The translations under genes and the position numbers were made by a program. Positions 45,138 through 57,597 of a DNA stretch of 64,000 bases are shown one piece after another; within the stretch, counting starts at the first letter, position 1, and the number at the start of each line of letters is the position of its first letter. Source of the DNA: Gaertneriomyces semiglobifer (taxonomy: Eukaryota > Chytridiomycota > Chytridiomycetes > Spizellomycetales > Spizellomycetaceae); the NCBI GenBank assembly GCA_025558075.1, contig JAHLKF010000012.1, positions 248,001 to 312,000 on the forward strand, in the 5' to 3' direction. The notes beneath the pieces are model-generated. The model had not been told where the DNA came from. It did not search any database and saw only the letters and a program-made list of their open reading frames with translations.

Positions 45138-48100
45138 ATGGCTTCTTCTACCGCCTCATTGTTCGGCTGCGTCGATTACATCCTGGTTGCAGAGTTCGAT
45201 ATTGACAAGGGATCGTCATTGACGTATCAGTACCCATCTGAGACCGGAACGGATGTGCATATGCTTGCCGAACTCATGCTCCCGGACGGCGCGCATCTTA
45301 GGGAGGAGGATTGGACCATGTTCTTCCTGAATCAGGTACGTTTTGGTGGTACGCTTTGCCCATGAAGGAGACGACATCGAACGAGTGGAACATGGATCGT
45401 CGATTGAAGGTCATTGGATTGGATCAGAAGTATTTGGGAACTGACTATTTGGGCCACCACCAAGTCTTGATCAAGGCGTCAAAGTATCCGCATTGCAGGC
45501 CGATGCTAGGTATTAGTTGCGTGGCTAATTAGCTAACCCGCATTCTGATTCCTAGAACACCACTAAACAGGAAAAGCCGTTGTCGTATCGATCGACGACA
45601 CCGGATCAGTCGCCATCTGTGCCAATGACTGCATATGAGCACATGAAAGACACGAGCGGCCAACTAGCGTGGAATCAAGTTGGACCAAATTCGACGATTT
45701 TCGTGCAATTGGGTGATCTTTGTGTCGTGACAGCCGGGCCGCGGCTAGCAGAATTAGAGACCATGTGAGTGTGTTCTGGCCACGTTTGATCGACGAACTG
45801 ATATTGAGTGTGATTGCTTTTTGGACAGTGATGTGAGCCTGATTGAGTATCGACGCTTCGCGCCGTTATGCGCGTATCTGTTCATTGAAGCTAGGATATG
45901 GGCTGTTCGATTCGACAATGAGGAAGACGAGATATACTTTCTGGACTTCCTGGACGAAATGAATGGTAGATCTAGATGTGCTAGAGGTACTTGAACGCGT
46001 TCTGCTTTGGGTGGTTTGCGCGATTTTCTAATGTCGAATTGATAAACAAAAGCTGCTCCACCACCACCACCATTGCCACCGGGAGACAGGTCATTGACGT
46101 ATGTTCTCAACTTGGTACGAACGAAACATATCGAGGGCATAAGACGAGGAGCGCGAGTGAAGGCGATGGCCATTGCTTCTCGATATCAATGGGTTCACGT
46201 CTTTAAGGTGACATTGCGCCTGTTTACCTGCTGTTCCAATGAAAGACTCACACGAATACTTGCCAGCCACTTCTACTCCTCGCACTTGACAAGTTTTTTC
46301 TCAACCCATCCATCACAATCCTAGCATCACTCTACGCAGCCATTAACACCACAGACATATCGTCTATTCCCCGACTAACGCTCACAGAGCGCAAAATATT
46401 ACGAACAACCTCGGATAATACGCTGTTCGAGGAGAAGTTTGTAGATGTGCGAGATGACCCAATGATTCTGGGTCGCAGCGAAAGCGTACAAAGCGATATG
46501 GCCGGGCGAGGACGCAACAGTATCAGTGGTGGTAACAAAGACCGCCATTGGTGGGAGACGAAAATGGCATATGACGGAATCCGAGTGCCAATCAGGATAC
46601 CGCTTACTTTATTTCCGGAAGAAATTGGTGATGTACGTTCTCCCGCGCGGTGGCTGGAGTGAAAGTATAGCATTGATGATGACCATTTTTTTCTTAGTTT
46701 ACGGTTGCGAAACTGCTGACGACGTTTGCGCATCCGTCCGCCGTACTGGCACCTGGTGCCTCCAAAGACAAGGAACCAGCGACACCGATATCGGGTCGGT
46801 CCCCGTTTTCCGGGTATTACTGGCACCCACACCTCGATACGGGGCCTCAAACACCTGCCATAACGATTCTGCACAATGCCTTATTCACCGAGAAACGCGT
46901 GATTTTTCTCGGTGACAAGCGGCCCAGCGGTGAGGTTGCGCAATATGTTCTGGCCGCTTGTGCAATTGCTGGTGCCGGTGTGTTGCGAGGGTACAAAGAG
47001 CGTTGTTGGCCGTACGTCAGTCTAGCGGGTCTGGACGCCCTCCTGAATGTGTAAGCGGGCATTGATCGGTCTTGATGTATTATCTACGGGCTTCGATGTT
47101 CATACACTCTCGTAGGTCAGGCTACATTGCAGGCGTCACTAATCCCGTATTTGAGGAGCAGACATCGTGGTGGGATGTTCTGTGTAACATCAATACTGGC
47201 AAGATCACTATTAGTCCGAAACTCATTGCCGCTGCGGGCAGTATGGATGTTGCGTCGAAAGGCGATGATACCCGTGGTAATGTCTGGGATGGCGACGTGG
47301 ATTTCGTAGCTGACGTGAGTGCACTCAGAGATCTCTTGTTGCTGCATTCGCTTACCATACACCATCTTTTGCCAGATTATGTTGGCCATCCAATCACATC
47401 TGTCCGAGCACTACATACGCCATCGGTTTCATAGTTACGTTCAGCGATTGGTGGACGTCTGCGTTGCATATGAACGACAAAGCTCAGGGTTCTCACACAT
47501 TGCGTATATAAATGCGAATGAGGCAGACACTGGGACGGGACACGTTGGTACTGGTATCTTCTTTCCGGATGACGATAAGCGACGGAGAGAGATCGGCGCT
47601 TTCCGCGGGCGCTTAGAAGGATGGCGAAATCGTCTTGTTTATCGAAATTTGGTAGAAGTAAGTATGTTCGAACCCGTACTGCTGGCGGGTCTGTGACTCA
47701 TACCGCTCATTTCTGTAGGATACGCTGCGAATTTCTGCCCGTAGATCAACCCCGCCTCTACGATATCTCCTCGCTCCATTGCGGCTGGGGAGTTCACTAC
47801 CCGAATCGGATGTTACACAGATATTCCTAAGTCTTCAAGACTCGGTTTCGTGTGGAGGCGAAAAACTGGTATTGGAACTTCTCGGAGAATGTCCGTCAAT
47901 CAGCGGAGGTTTGGGTATAATATGTCTTGGGTGCTTTTCCGGGAGGTGGGAGGTTCGCAGGGCAGCGGTCAGGATTTTGAAGAGTGTTCAGAAGTGCAGA
48001 GTAAGCGTTCATGCCTGTTCCTGTTCTGGTTTTGGCATCATTCTGATCTTAATGGTCGTTTTTAGGCTGGACGGAAGCTCTTTGTGAACCTAAATCCTTT

Positions 48101-49592
48101 CCTTGCTGCTGCATATCGTAGAGCTTACTTAGAGTTTTATCGGGATCATTCTTCACCATTGTCGCCGCATTCATTTAACCTTGATCCTCTGGCTGATAGT
48201 GCCAATATGGGTACACATTTGAGCCCACCCATACCTGGAAAATCCACCACGCCCGACCAAACAGTAAAAGACCTTCTCGCCTCATCGCCAACCCCTCCGT
48301 CCCCAAATGAAAACCTGCCCGTGACTGCTCGTTCAGGACGAAGTATGGATATGACGCCATCACGTCAGTCGACTTCATCCGCCCAGACACCGCCGAGTCA
48401 AGTGCGTTCCGTAGGATCAGCTTCCTCGCCTGTCGGCGAGCCTCAGGCTGCATTGAGCCCTGTGGTGCGACGACTATTAATGCAACAGCAGGCTAAGCAA
48501 GAGGAAATGAAACGCAAACTGATGGAGATGGGCAGTGATGTGAATACTATGGTCGAAGATGTACTGAATCCGAACTTCGCTAAAGCGCTAATGAGTAAGA
48601 AGCAAAGCGTCACTGCTACTATGGGCAACTCGGACGAAGAAATAGAACTTGTGAGCGGGTTAGGAAATTCCCCGCGTGGAGAGGATCCTTCATCACTATC
48701 ACCTCGGTCTAAGGATAGCCATGGCAATACTTCACTATCACCGCGGTCCAGGGATGGCGATGGTAATGTTCTTCGCGAGGCACCGCAGCGAGACGTGAGT
48801 TTGGAAACGAACGTGCGGAAATTGGTCCAACGGATTGAAAGCGGTGATTGGACTGAGGGAGTGCCTGCGAAGTCACCTATGAGGCCGCGTGCTTCCTCGC
48901 CGAGAACCCCGCCACGTGTGGAGACGGATCGGACTGCAGCTGCTACTGGAACACGAGGATACCCCGAGCGACGTGCTCCTAGCCAAATTTTGGACGGTCC
49001 GCGAGCTCCACGACGGGTAGAGAGTATGCCCATGGACAATAAAACCGCAACACCCACTGACAGTAGTCACAAAGATATTTCATCGCCCCAAGATGAAGAC
49101 GTTGAACCTCTGCCCGTACCTATCAAGCTAGCTGTGAAAATGAGCGAGCTTCCGGTCCTCGACCTTCCGACATTCGCGGGTGATGAAATACCCAACACCG
49201 TTCCTATTACAACAAGGTTATCCCCTACGTTTGGCCCTACCTACATAACAAATACCGTTCCGTCCCTCGGCAGATCCCGTGCATCCGAAGTGCTGGCTGA
49301 CGCCCCGCGTCCACCAGACGATATACCCGTGGCCTCCAGACGCTGGACCCCGTCCCAACTGACATTCAACTTGGACGAAACTCATCGAGTGTTTGAAAGC
49401 CATTCCAGTCTGGAGGATGAAGAACAAAGGGAAGCTGGGCCTGCCGAGAACCGGAACAGCATGCTGAGTGCGTCCCGGGCGAGTGGAGGTTATGACGATC
49501 TGATGGATTTCTATGGGTGGAGTGGTGATTCGGACCTCGAAGGGGATGTGGATGCGGATGTGGATAGGGATGGGGATGGGGTAGCGGTTTGA
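45138..49592 (+). CDS. Afi1/SPA-domain polarity protein (about 1235 aa, 10 or more exons)
   Basis: Resembles fungal Afi1-type proteins, which bind Arf3 (Arf6) and stabilise the polarity axis. Exons: 45138-45335, 45556-45764, 45829-45965, 46053-46207, 46267-46632, 46698-47050, 47116-47314, 47376-47657, 47719-48000 and 48066-49592; all joins keep frame. The N-terminal Afi1 docking part reads [40 protein letters not shown], later [18 protein letters not shown] and [10 protein letters not shown], then [13 protein letters not shown]. The SPA domain includes [50 protein letters not shown] and [23 protein letters not shown]. The C-terminal about 500 residues are disordered, Ser/Pro-rich. An inserted segment (about residues 70-185, with [15 protein letters not shown] and [23 protein letters not shown]) lies inside the Afi1 part. 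The first intron as drawn is 220 nt and may hide another exon. Confidence 0.85.
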
Positions 49593-49869
49593 ATGAAGCT
49601 GTTGGGTTCGAAAGGGTGTTATTAGTTGATGTAATATGATGCACTGTATGTAGTTCCTATATCGTATAGGTATTGGTAGATCCCGCCAGGGCAGTATTTG
49701 TTCCAGTAATGAGAATCGTTGTTGATATCGCGAAGAACATTTAAGAATTCCCGAGCGCGCGTTCAACTTCCAAGTTCTTCCAGGCGATATTTAAGCTGCC
49801 AACTACATATACAAGTTCTGGCGCAATTCATTCACCAACGCAACGCTCTACGAAACCACCCCGGCTAGC
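49593..49869. other. Short promoter region of the SGT1-like gene
   Basis: A TATTTAA near 49788-49794 is a candidate TATA element about 80 nt before the ATG. No gene seen. Confidence 0.4.
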
Positions 49870-50604
49870 ATGATGTCCACTTCTAGTACGTCAGAATCTT
49901 TGTCGATTCCTCAACCGGCGCCGTACCTTCCACCCTCAAAAATCCGTCACGAATGGTTCCAAACGGATTCGTTTATTACTCTAACAGTCTTCGTCAAAAA
50001 AATCCCATCAGAAAACGTTTCGCTTAACCTCACCCCACGTACGCTGTCGCTCACGATCAATCTGCCCTCCGGGAATGACTACAGTTTAGAGTTGGACCCG
50101 CTTGCGCATGATATAGTGCCGGACGAGAGCAAATGGAGCGTGTTGAGCACCAAGGTAGAGATTAAGTTGAAGAAACAGGTTGTAGGGATCCGTTGGGGCA
50201 CACTTGAGGGCGAGGAAAGTGGGCCAACGGGCAGTATTGCGGGTGCAAGTGCAGAGAAGGACAAGCCTGCGTACCCATCATCTGCCAAAAAGGTACTGTC
50301 CCTTTGCTATTGCGCGAACCAATGGTTGTGTTCACATGCTTAAATCTGGTATCATGTGCAGAAGCATGACTGGGATGCGTTGGCTCGGGAAACTGACACT
50401 GAAAAGCCCGAGGGCGAGCAAGCGCTTAACGCCTTGTTCCAACAAATCTATCGAGATGCGGATGAAAACACGAGACGAGCCATGATGAAGAGTTATGTTG
50501 AAAGCAATGGGACGTGTTTGAGCACGAACTGGTCGGAGGTCGGTAGCAAAAAGGTAGAGGTTACCCCACCGGAAGGAATGGAGGCGAAAAAGTTTGAGCT
50601 GTGA
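49870..50604 (+). CDS. SGT1-like CS-SGS co-chaperone without TPR (221 aa)
   Basis: Exons 49870-50292 and 50362-50604; the intron 50293-50361 (69 nt) is phase 0. Residues about 24-115 are a CS (p23-like) domain: IRHEWFQTDSFITLTVFVKK, LDPLAHDIVPDESKW and STKVEIKLKK. After the intron comes the SGS domain: KHDWDALARE, KPEGEQALNALFQQIY, DADENTRRAMMKSYVES and GTCLSTNWSEVGSKKVEV. SGT1 links Hsp90 to SCF ubiquitin ligases and to kinetochore (CBF3) assembly. The TPR domain that precedes CS in yeast and plant SGT1 is absent; only about 20 residues precede CS. Confidence 0.93.
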
Positions 50605-50803
50605 TTGAATATGGCAGGCGTATCAATAGTAAGGAAGGATGTACAGCACTTGACGTAATGGAATCACCGTTTTAAAAGAGTACTCATAGATATGCCGAAA
50701 GAATGCAATCTTGTTGTACACCGCATTCTACCCAGACGACCATCTATCGCGGCGGTGGCACGCATCAGAATTATGCTCTATGATCTACAACTATGATGAA
50801 ATA

Positions 50804-52441
50804 CTAGATACTGCGCCAACAAACGGCATTAAGCTTCATTTTGCACTGTGCCTGAGACAGCCCTCCACCTCGCTGCAACGCCAAACATTCCTCGTTCCGC
50901 CTCCCGAGCCCACCGACCCATGCCGTGGCCGGGAGACGGTACGCGACATGTCGATGTTCGGCGGGGCTTGTCAACTTGAGTATGTGACCTCCCAACGAAT
51001 TGCAAATACTCACTGCGTGAGAATAACTCGTCGGATGCAAGACGCAGTAGTAGCTACTGATGGTCTCTGTCGACATTGGTCGAATTGCGTACGCACATGG
51101 CGAAACGTTCAACAGCAGGTTTGGTAGTTGTTCTGTCGGGTTAAGATCAATCATTCCACCCTTGTTTGCGGCATCCAGCATTCGAGCTTTCAACGCCGCT
51201 GGTCGGAATGTGGACTGCCATTCGGGCACCCAATTTGAACTCAGCCATATCGCAGCGACCCCAGTCACAAGAGGGGCAGCCATGGACGTCCCCGAGCGAG
51301 ATATGGTGGCGGTATCATTTTTGTTAGATGCAGCAAGGATGCTATATCCCGGCGCAAAGATGTCGACGCACGAGCCAAATGAGGAGAACCACGCCTTCGA
51401 ATCAACATCGTTGAGACTAGCCGCAACCGTTACAGCCGTAGACGCTGAAGTTGGTGAGCGTGAACTACAAGATTCAATACCTTCATTTCCGGCTGTGACG
51501 ATGGAAAGAATGCCCTCCTGATTTGCGAAATCCACGATGCGGTTAAGTGACGCCATGTAGCCCCCCGACAACGACATGTTAATGATTGCCTTTGGAGTCG
51601 GCGTACCACTCGTTTGTGCTCTTGCAACCTGAGCTTTATGATGATCGAGCACCCATTGTACTCCTGCCATAATGTCGCTCATGTACCCCTTCGACTGGCA
51701 GTTAAGCACTTTGACGGCATACAACGTTATACTCTGCAAATTCCGTGCCACGCCAAACGTTTTTCCCGCAATAATCGATGCCACATGAGTATCATGTCCA
51801 TGACAATCCTCGTCCATTCCGTCGTTCATGATATTCACTCCCCAAATAGCTTTCCCTCCAAATTCTTTATGCGTGGTGCGAATGCCTGTTCCGAAAACGT
51901 AAACGTTGACAGGGTACTCGCCCTTCATGGTCATGCTTTTCACAGAGTGATACTTCCCATCTAACCGTGGCCCTATCCCAACACCTTCTATTAAAACCTG
52001 ATCGATACGGTCTAACGCCCAATTCCCGGGAGAATCCTGCACGTCCACCGACCACACCCCACTATCCGCCACGATATCCGCTGACGCTTCAAGGTCCTCT
52101 TCCACAATCACTTGCCCAGTCGCGATCAATTGCGGGTCGATGCCTGATATACCGTCGAGATCGTCTACCACGAGGAACCGGCGGTTGCGCGTCACAATCC
52201 GGTCGTTGCGATTATTACGCGCCAGCATGAATTCCAGATCAGTGACATCCAGATGGCGGGGACCGAACGTCATGTATTTTCCTACTGGGCGCGGCGTTGT
52301 GGGCTCTTCATGGTTGTGATTGAGGGTGATCACTGTTCGACGCTGGTGGGTGAGAATTTGTTGAGGAGGATTACTGGCAGAACATGACTGTTCAATTATT
52401 GCAAGGAGGGGAAGTATGACTTGAAGGAAAGTAGAGCGCAT
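50804..52441 (-). CDS. Secreted subtilisin-like pseudoprotease with C-type-lectin-like tail (545 aa)
   Basis: Single exon. Signal peptide 1-22, propeptide-like region about 30-140, then a proteinase-K-type subtilisin (S8) domain: VNVYVFGTGI, CHGHDTHVASIIAG, AIINMSLSGG, TAGNEG and SRSGTSMAAPLVTG. The catalytic Asp of the usual D-T-G motif is replaced by Gly (residue 184; codon GGA). His (216) is kept, but its motif reads HDTH instead of HGTH. The oxyanion Asn (319) and Ser (386) remain. The loss of Asp should abolish or greatly reduce proteolysis. From about residue 449, six cysteines and a WVGG motif (SYYC, SICNSLGGHILKL, ATAWVGG, LNAVCWR) resemble a short C-type lectin-like domain. I infer a secreted binding protein derived from a protease. 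Confidence 0.87.
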   Translation of the reverse strand: MRSTFLQVILPLLAIIEQSCSASNPPQQILTHQRRTVITLNHNHEEPTTPRPVGKYMTFGPRHLDVTDLEFMLARNNRNDRIVTRNRRFLVVDDLDGISGIDPQLIATGQVIVEEDLEASADIVADSGVWSVDVQDSPGNWALDRIDQVLIEGVGIGPRLDGKYHSVKSMTMKGEYPVNVYVFGTGIRTTHKEFGGKAIWGVNIMNDGMDEDCHGHDTHVASIIAGKTFGVARNLQSITLYAVKVLNCQSKGYMSDIMAGVQWVLDHHKAQVARAQTSGTPTPKAIINMSLSGGYMASLNRIVDFANQEGILSIVTAGNEGIESCSSRSPTSASTAVTVAASLNDVDSKAWFSSFGSCVDIFAPGYSILAASNKNDTATISRSGTSMAAPLVTGVAAIWLSSNWVPEWQSTFRPAALKARMLDAANKGGMIDLNPTEQLPNLLLNVSPCAYAIRPMSTETISSYYCVLHPTSYSHAVSICNSLGGHILKLTSPAEHRHVAYRLPATAWVGGLGRRNEECLALQRGGGLSQAQCKMKLNAVCWRSI

Positions 52442-52883
52442 GGCTCTCGCTCGCTGTATTCTCGCCTCCTATTTCGTTACACTCGTTTGTGCAGGTAAAC
52501 TTGAGGTGCCTATTAGCAGCCTGTGAGGTGACTGCGTACGTAAACGGGTCAACGGACAACTGTTAAAAATAGAACAGATTTTCCCACTGGACATGCTGCT
52601 GAACAAACCGATCACAACGACTTCTGATGTAGGACCACCAACGCAAAAGGACTAAACAAGCGCAAGCGCAATAAGAACGATGCATATCTCAATTTCAATT
52701 GCAATTAAAGTCCTTTAATAGTGATTCTCACACGAAGGCGAATAATATATGCAGTTCACTACCCGTAGTGACCCAACCCTTTCCTCTATACATGTAAAAC
52801 CGGATCTTTCCACGTTCCATACATTCCATTCCAATAAAAAACATCGAGTCAGCCATTTCCCTTTACACTAACTCCACCAAACT
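52442..52883. other. Intergenic region between the pseudoprotease and the ABC transporter
   Basis: Divergent upstream of one gene and downstream of the other. Holds A/T-rich runs; no gene seen. Confidence 0.4.
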
Positions 52884-55800
52884 TTACACAGCACCCGCCT
52901 GCTTCTTCTTTCTCTCCTCTGCCGCGCGATCTGCCATACCCTTCAGCATCCTACTTTCTTCTTCTCCTGTCTTCTCGACTAACTCTCTGAACGCCCCTCC
53001 TTCTTTCCTTAACAACACCTCGGGCGCATCGAATTCCAATACTTCACCAGCGTCCAAGAATAGCACACGGTCGGAATCGATAATAGTGTTGAGACGGTGT
53101 GCGATGGTAAGCACGGTCAGTTTGGAGAACGAAGTACGGATGGTTTCTTGCAGCATCGCGTCGGTTTTCGAGTCGATGGCTAAGGGAAGAGGCAATCGGT
53201 AAATATCATGTGCAGGAAGCGAAAAACAGATTTCACAAAAAAAACTTACCAGCAGTGGCCTCATCCAATACCAACACCTTACTTCCACTCAGCACTGCTC
53301 TCGCAATGCACACACACTGTCGCAATCCCACAGAGAAGTTCTTTCCGTTTTCCACCACCTCAGCATCTAGCTTCCCAGGCATGCTCCTGATCTTATCTCC
53401 TAAATGCACACTATCCAGCGCTGCCCAAATCTCAGTGTCCGTTCGTTTGCCGAATGGATCCAAATTGGAGCGGACTGTGCCCACGAACAACACCGGCTCC
53501 TGGGGAATGATCGCAATTCCGCTTCGTAACTCGTCCAATCCGACAGTTTTGCAATCGACCCCGTCGATCACAATCTTGCCTTCAGCGACTTCCACGATAC
53601 GGAGGAGTGCGGTCAGGAGAGTGGATTTACCACTTCCTGTTCGTCCCACGATTCCGATTTTCTCTTCGGGCTTGATCTCAAGATTGATGTTTTTGAGCAC
53701 ACTGACTCCGTTGGGCGTGTACCGCAACACCACGTCCTGGAAGCGAATATGACCCTTGTCCGGCCAGTTGGGTGGGCACTTGGAGTCCGGCAGAACAGCG
53801 GGTGCTTCGGGAGGTGTTTGAGCATAGTAATGCAATTGTCCCACCGACGACATCTGAGACTGGACCTCTCCCCACATACGAACCGTCCATTGGACGAACA
53901 CCAGCATCTGCAATGCATTGGAAAGTGCCAGTCCAGCAACTGAGGGCATATCATCTGACCTGTCGTGATAAATGACAATCAAGAGCGCAGTGAAGTACAC
54001 CACAAATGACGATAGGAAATCCAGGTAAAGAGCTTGGAAAGAGCGAACCATGGCTCCAGCAAGCCCCACGCTCGCGTTGGCATCAAGGACTTCCAAGTTC
54101 TTTTCGTCAAATCGTCGTTCAGCGCCGTACGCACGAACACTCATCAATCCTTCCAAAGTAGCAGTCAAATGGTTGAACACGACCGGTTTAGAGACGGCTT
54201 CTCCAGCCTTGGTCACGTTCTCCGCCGGGGTAGAGAAGTGAATGATCAATCCCGCAAGAATGACAAGTCCAATACACGGTGCCCAATTGTACGGAACGAT
54301 AATCGCACAGAGCAGGAGAGCACCGAGACCAAGTGGCGCGTACTGTAAACCTTGCAGCGCCGTGTCAGGGAGAGTATCATCCACATGCAACTGATGCTTC
54401 GAAAACGCGGAAAGAATACGTCCAAGTGGTGTCTTGTCAAAGAATGACATGGGGGCACGGATCACCGCGTCGAAAATGTTCTGATGCAACTCTGTCGCCT
54501 TGTTCACATTGATCAACGTCCAGAACAATCCACGCAGGAAGACACCAAGTGCAAAAGCTCCAGTCATACCACCATATACACCCAGGTAAACTGCATCGGA
54601 GTAGCCACCAACGCGAGGCACCCACAACCGAAGCCAGTAATCGGATCCAATACGAATACCATGAACGAGGAAGAAGAAGCACATGGTGAGGATTGTCACA
54701 ACGGTTCCTGGGCCTGCTCGGAAGTAATGTCCGAAATCCGCCCATCCCGTCGCATTCGCACTGGCATCTTCGCTCACGAGTCTTCCCTTGTTTTCATTCA
54801 TCAAGTCATCCATCCCCTCAATACCCGCTGTGGAATACACACTCGCCTCATTCCTCCGAATGGCTTCCGCGATATCAACGCCTGACCCAAGTGTCCTGAT
54901 GGTCGTAGCCGCGTCTTTCTCGATCGCCTCTCGAATTGTCTTTTCGTTCAACTGCTTGAACTTCACACTCAATTGGTTCCGACTCATCAAGGATAGCTGA
55001 TTCATTTCGGCTATATGCTGTGTGCTAGAAGCATGACCAGCGTAGGATGCACCCTTGGCATGTCCATGCATTTTGGTAGGAGTCAGCGGAATAGCGGAAT
55101 CCTCTTCGTCATCATCAGATCCGGCTTCTTCAATCGCGTACATCTGGTCCTTATCCTTCTTCTCGTCATCGCTGCTACTTGTGTCGGCTTCCAACTCTTT
55201 GGCGTTTTCGGTGTTCTCAGTGTCACTAGGTGCATCATCATCAACTCCTTCCGCGGAAAGGTTGCCCATGGCAGCTGCTTGCAAGAAATCGTTAAATGTC
55301 TGTTGCTGGGTCAGCTCGGCATATGATCCTTGCATATCAATGCGTCCCTCCTTCATCACGATAATATGATCCATACGTTGAAGGTACTGCAACTGATTCA
55401 TCGCGACAATCACCGTCTTGTTTTTGAGGTACTCCATGAAGCACTGGTCAAAGATATGGACACCCACATGCTGGTCGACAGCCGACAATGGGTCATCGAG
55501 CAACAAGATGTCGGAATCATGGTAAACACAGCGTGCAAGTGATACACGCTGACGTTGGCCTCCGGACAAATTGGCACCCCGCTCCGCAATCTCCGTTTTG
55601 TCGCCGGCTAGCAACAAGGTCAAGTCACGCTGCAAAGCACAGACTTTCACCACTTGATTGTACCGTTCCCGCTCAAACTCTTTGCCGAAAAGAATGTTGT
55701 CACGGAGAGTAATGTTCAGAAGCCAAGCCTCTTGCGACATGTACGCCGTGCGGCCGTACAGCTTCAAACCGGGCCCGTTGATCAATCGAATTTGGCCCAG

Positions 55801-57597
55801 CAGCGCCGCAATGAGGGAGGACTTGCCTGAGCCGACATCACCGACAATCGCGACTTTACTGCCCTTCTTGATGTGCAAATTCACATTTGATAGAGTAGGC
55901 TGCTCGACTTCGACACCGTCCCACTTGAAATCCGAACTTTCCACGGAAAGTGCCAAGTCTGTACCAGGTGGAGGTGTCTGGGGTTCGATGGTATCGTCAA
56001 CTTGCGGGAGGTTCAAGAACACGTTCAACCGCTCCAAGGCAGTCATAGCACCAGCTGTCGACCGAACAGCAAGGGGTAACATCAGGAAAGGGTACCGCAA
56101 AGTGTTGTACACGGACAAGATGGTGAAGGAAATGGTCGCAGTCAAAACGTTGTCGAGGGCGACGTACATTCCCAAAGATGACAATGCGACAAAGACTGGA
56201 ACAGCAAAGACGACGGTGAAGTTGATGGTCTTGACTATCATACCCTGACGAATGTACGACATCTCTTGACGACGCATTGTGGAGATTTTTTCGTCAAACG
56301 GAGATTCCCAGGCGTAGAATTTGATCAGCTTGATGGCAGTAAGTATTTCAGACATGATGTGGACACGAGAGGTAGTTAGGCTGGTTTGATTCCGGTTCAG
56401 AGTACTAGTCTTGTTTCCGAGGTACACTTGAATGGGCAACAACAAAAGCACGAAAGCGAGACACGGGAAGGCACTTAATCCAACTTCACAAAAGGCGATA
56501 ATAATAATGGCAATCGCCTCAAGGAACGCCGTCCACAAAAAGTGGAAATTGGAAACCGCATCGACGAGACGTGTGACATCGGTTGAGTAAATGTTGATGA
56601 TTTCCCCCGCACCACCTTGAATGCGAGAAAGCCGCAAGGACTTGCGATAAACAAGGGCAGTTGTAGCAGAGCGGACTTGGGTACCGATACGGTTACATTC
56701 GGCGTAGAGTTGGTGAATTGCGACGGAACTGAAGAGGGATGCGATCAGCAGTGCCACGGCATAGGCATGACCATGGCTGATGGGCCTCTCTTCCTCTCCG
56801 GCGAGCCGGGCATCCCGCGAGTCAGCAATGAAAAGAACGACCTGTTTCAAAAGCCAGTACGCGGACAGCCACGTAAAGATGCCCCAGACAATCTTGTAAA
56901 TGCCGACCAGGGCATACGTATATCCGTACGACTTGCGCAGTGCACGTAATAATGAGCGGTCACTGTGAAAAGCAATTGTATAAGAATTTTGCTTTCATGA
57001 GCCATTGGTGGGAATCAGTGGCAAATGTGGCACTCCACAAATATAACTTCATGAGACCTCGTTTGAGATTCACATTGATGTACAGCGTCTGCCCGCTGTC
57101 TTTTTTTTCATTGCATTCCGAATCAACTGTTTCTTCCCTCTTTTGTCTTTGCGGTGGCCTATAGGCCAAGTACGGTGCAATGCGCTCCGCGCACCCTTCG
57201 TCTCCTCCAGCAAAACCTGATCTCTTTGACCAAAGGTTTAATCGTCCGTGACAGCATAATGCATTCGGAAATGGAATCGGCGCTTCCTCCTTACGCCAGC
57301 AAATAAGGTTTGGCGGCAAGGTCTTCAAAAGCTAGTTTGACGTCGAACGACTTACCTAGGATCCCTCTTGAGCTCATCACCCCAGGCCTCCTGCAAACGC
57401 TCAACATTGTGTTTAGCGCTCTCTTCGGGCCGTAACCTGAACTTAGGCCTTCGCTTTGCGCCCTTATCTCTATTCTTGTAACAATTGGCAATCAAGGGCC
57501 AAACCCAGAGAAAGAGCCAGTTGGAGAGGAAAACGTTGGACCAGACATCGATGACTTTAGCTTTCCGCCGGCGATTGAGTTGAATCTGTGGCGGCAT
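52884..57597 (-). CDS. Class C (MRP/Yor1-type) ABC transporter (1416 aa)
   Basis: Full-length ATP-driven exporter without a TMD0. Exons (minus) 57597-57356, 56962-53250 and 53179-52884; introns are 393 nt and 70 nt, and both joins keep the frame. Layout: TMD1 (about 80-400), NBD1 (Walker A GDVGSGKSS about 457, signature LSGGQRQR about 547, Walker B LLLDDPLSAVD), an acidic linker with D/E runs (about 640-700), TMD2, NBD2 (Walker A GRTGSGKST about 1185, signature NFSVGLRQC, Walker B VLVLDEATAAIDS). NBD1 has the class C Asp in place of the catalytic Glu; NBD2 keeps Glu, so one site is probably degenerate as usual for MRPs. The NBD2 signature has Leu-Arg where Gln-Arg is normal. Substrate class (conjugates, drugs) is inferred from the family only. 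Confidence 0.93.
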
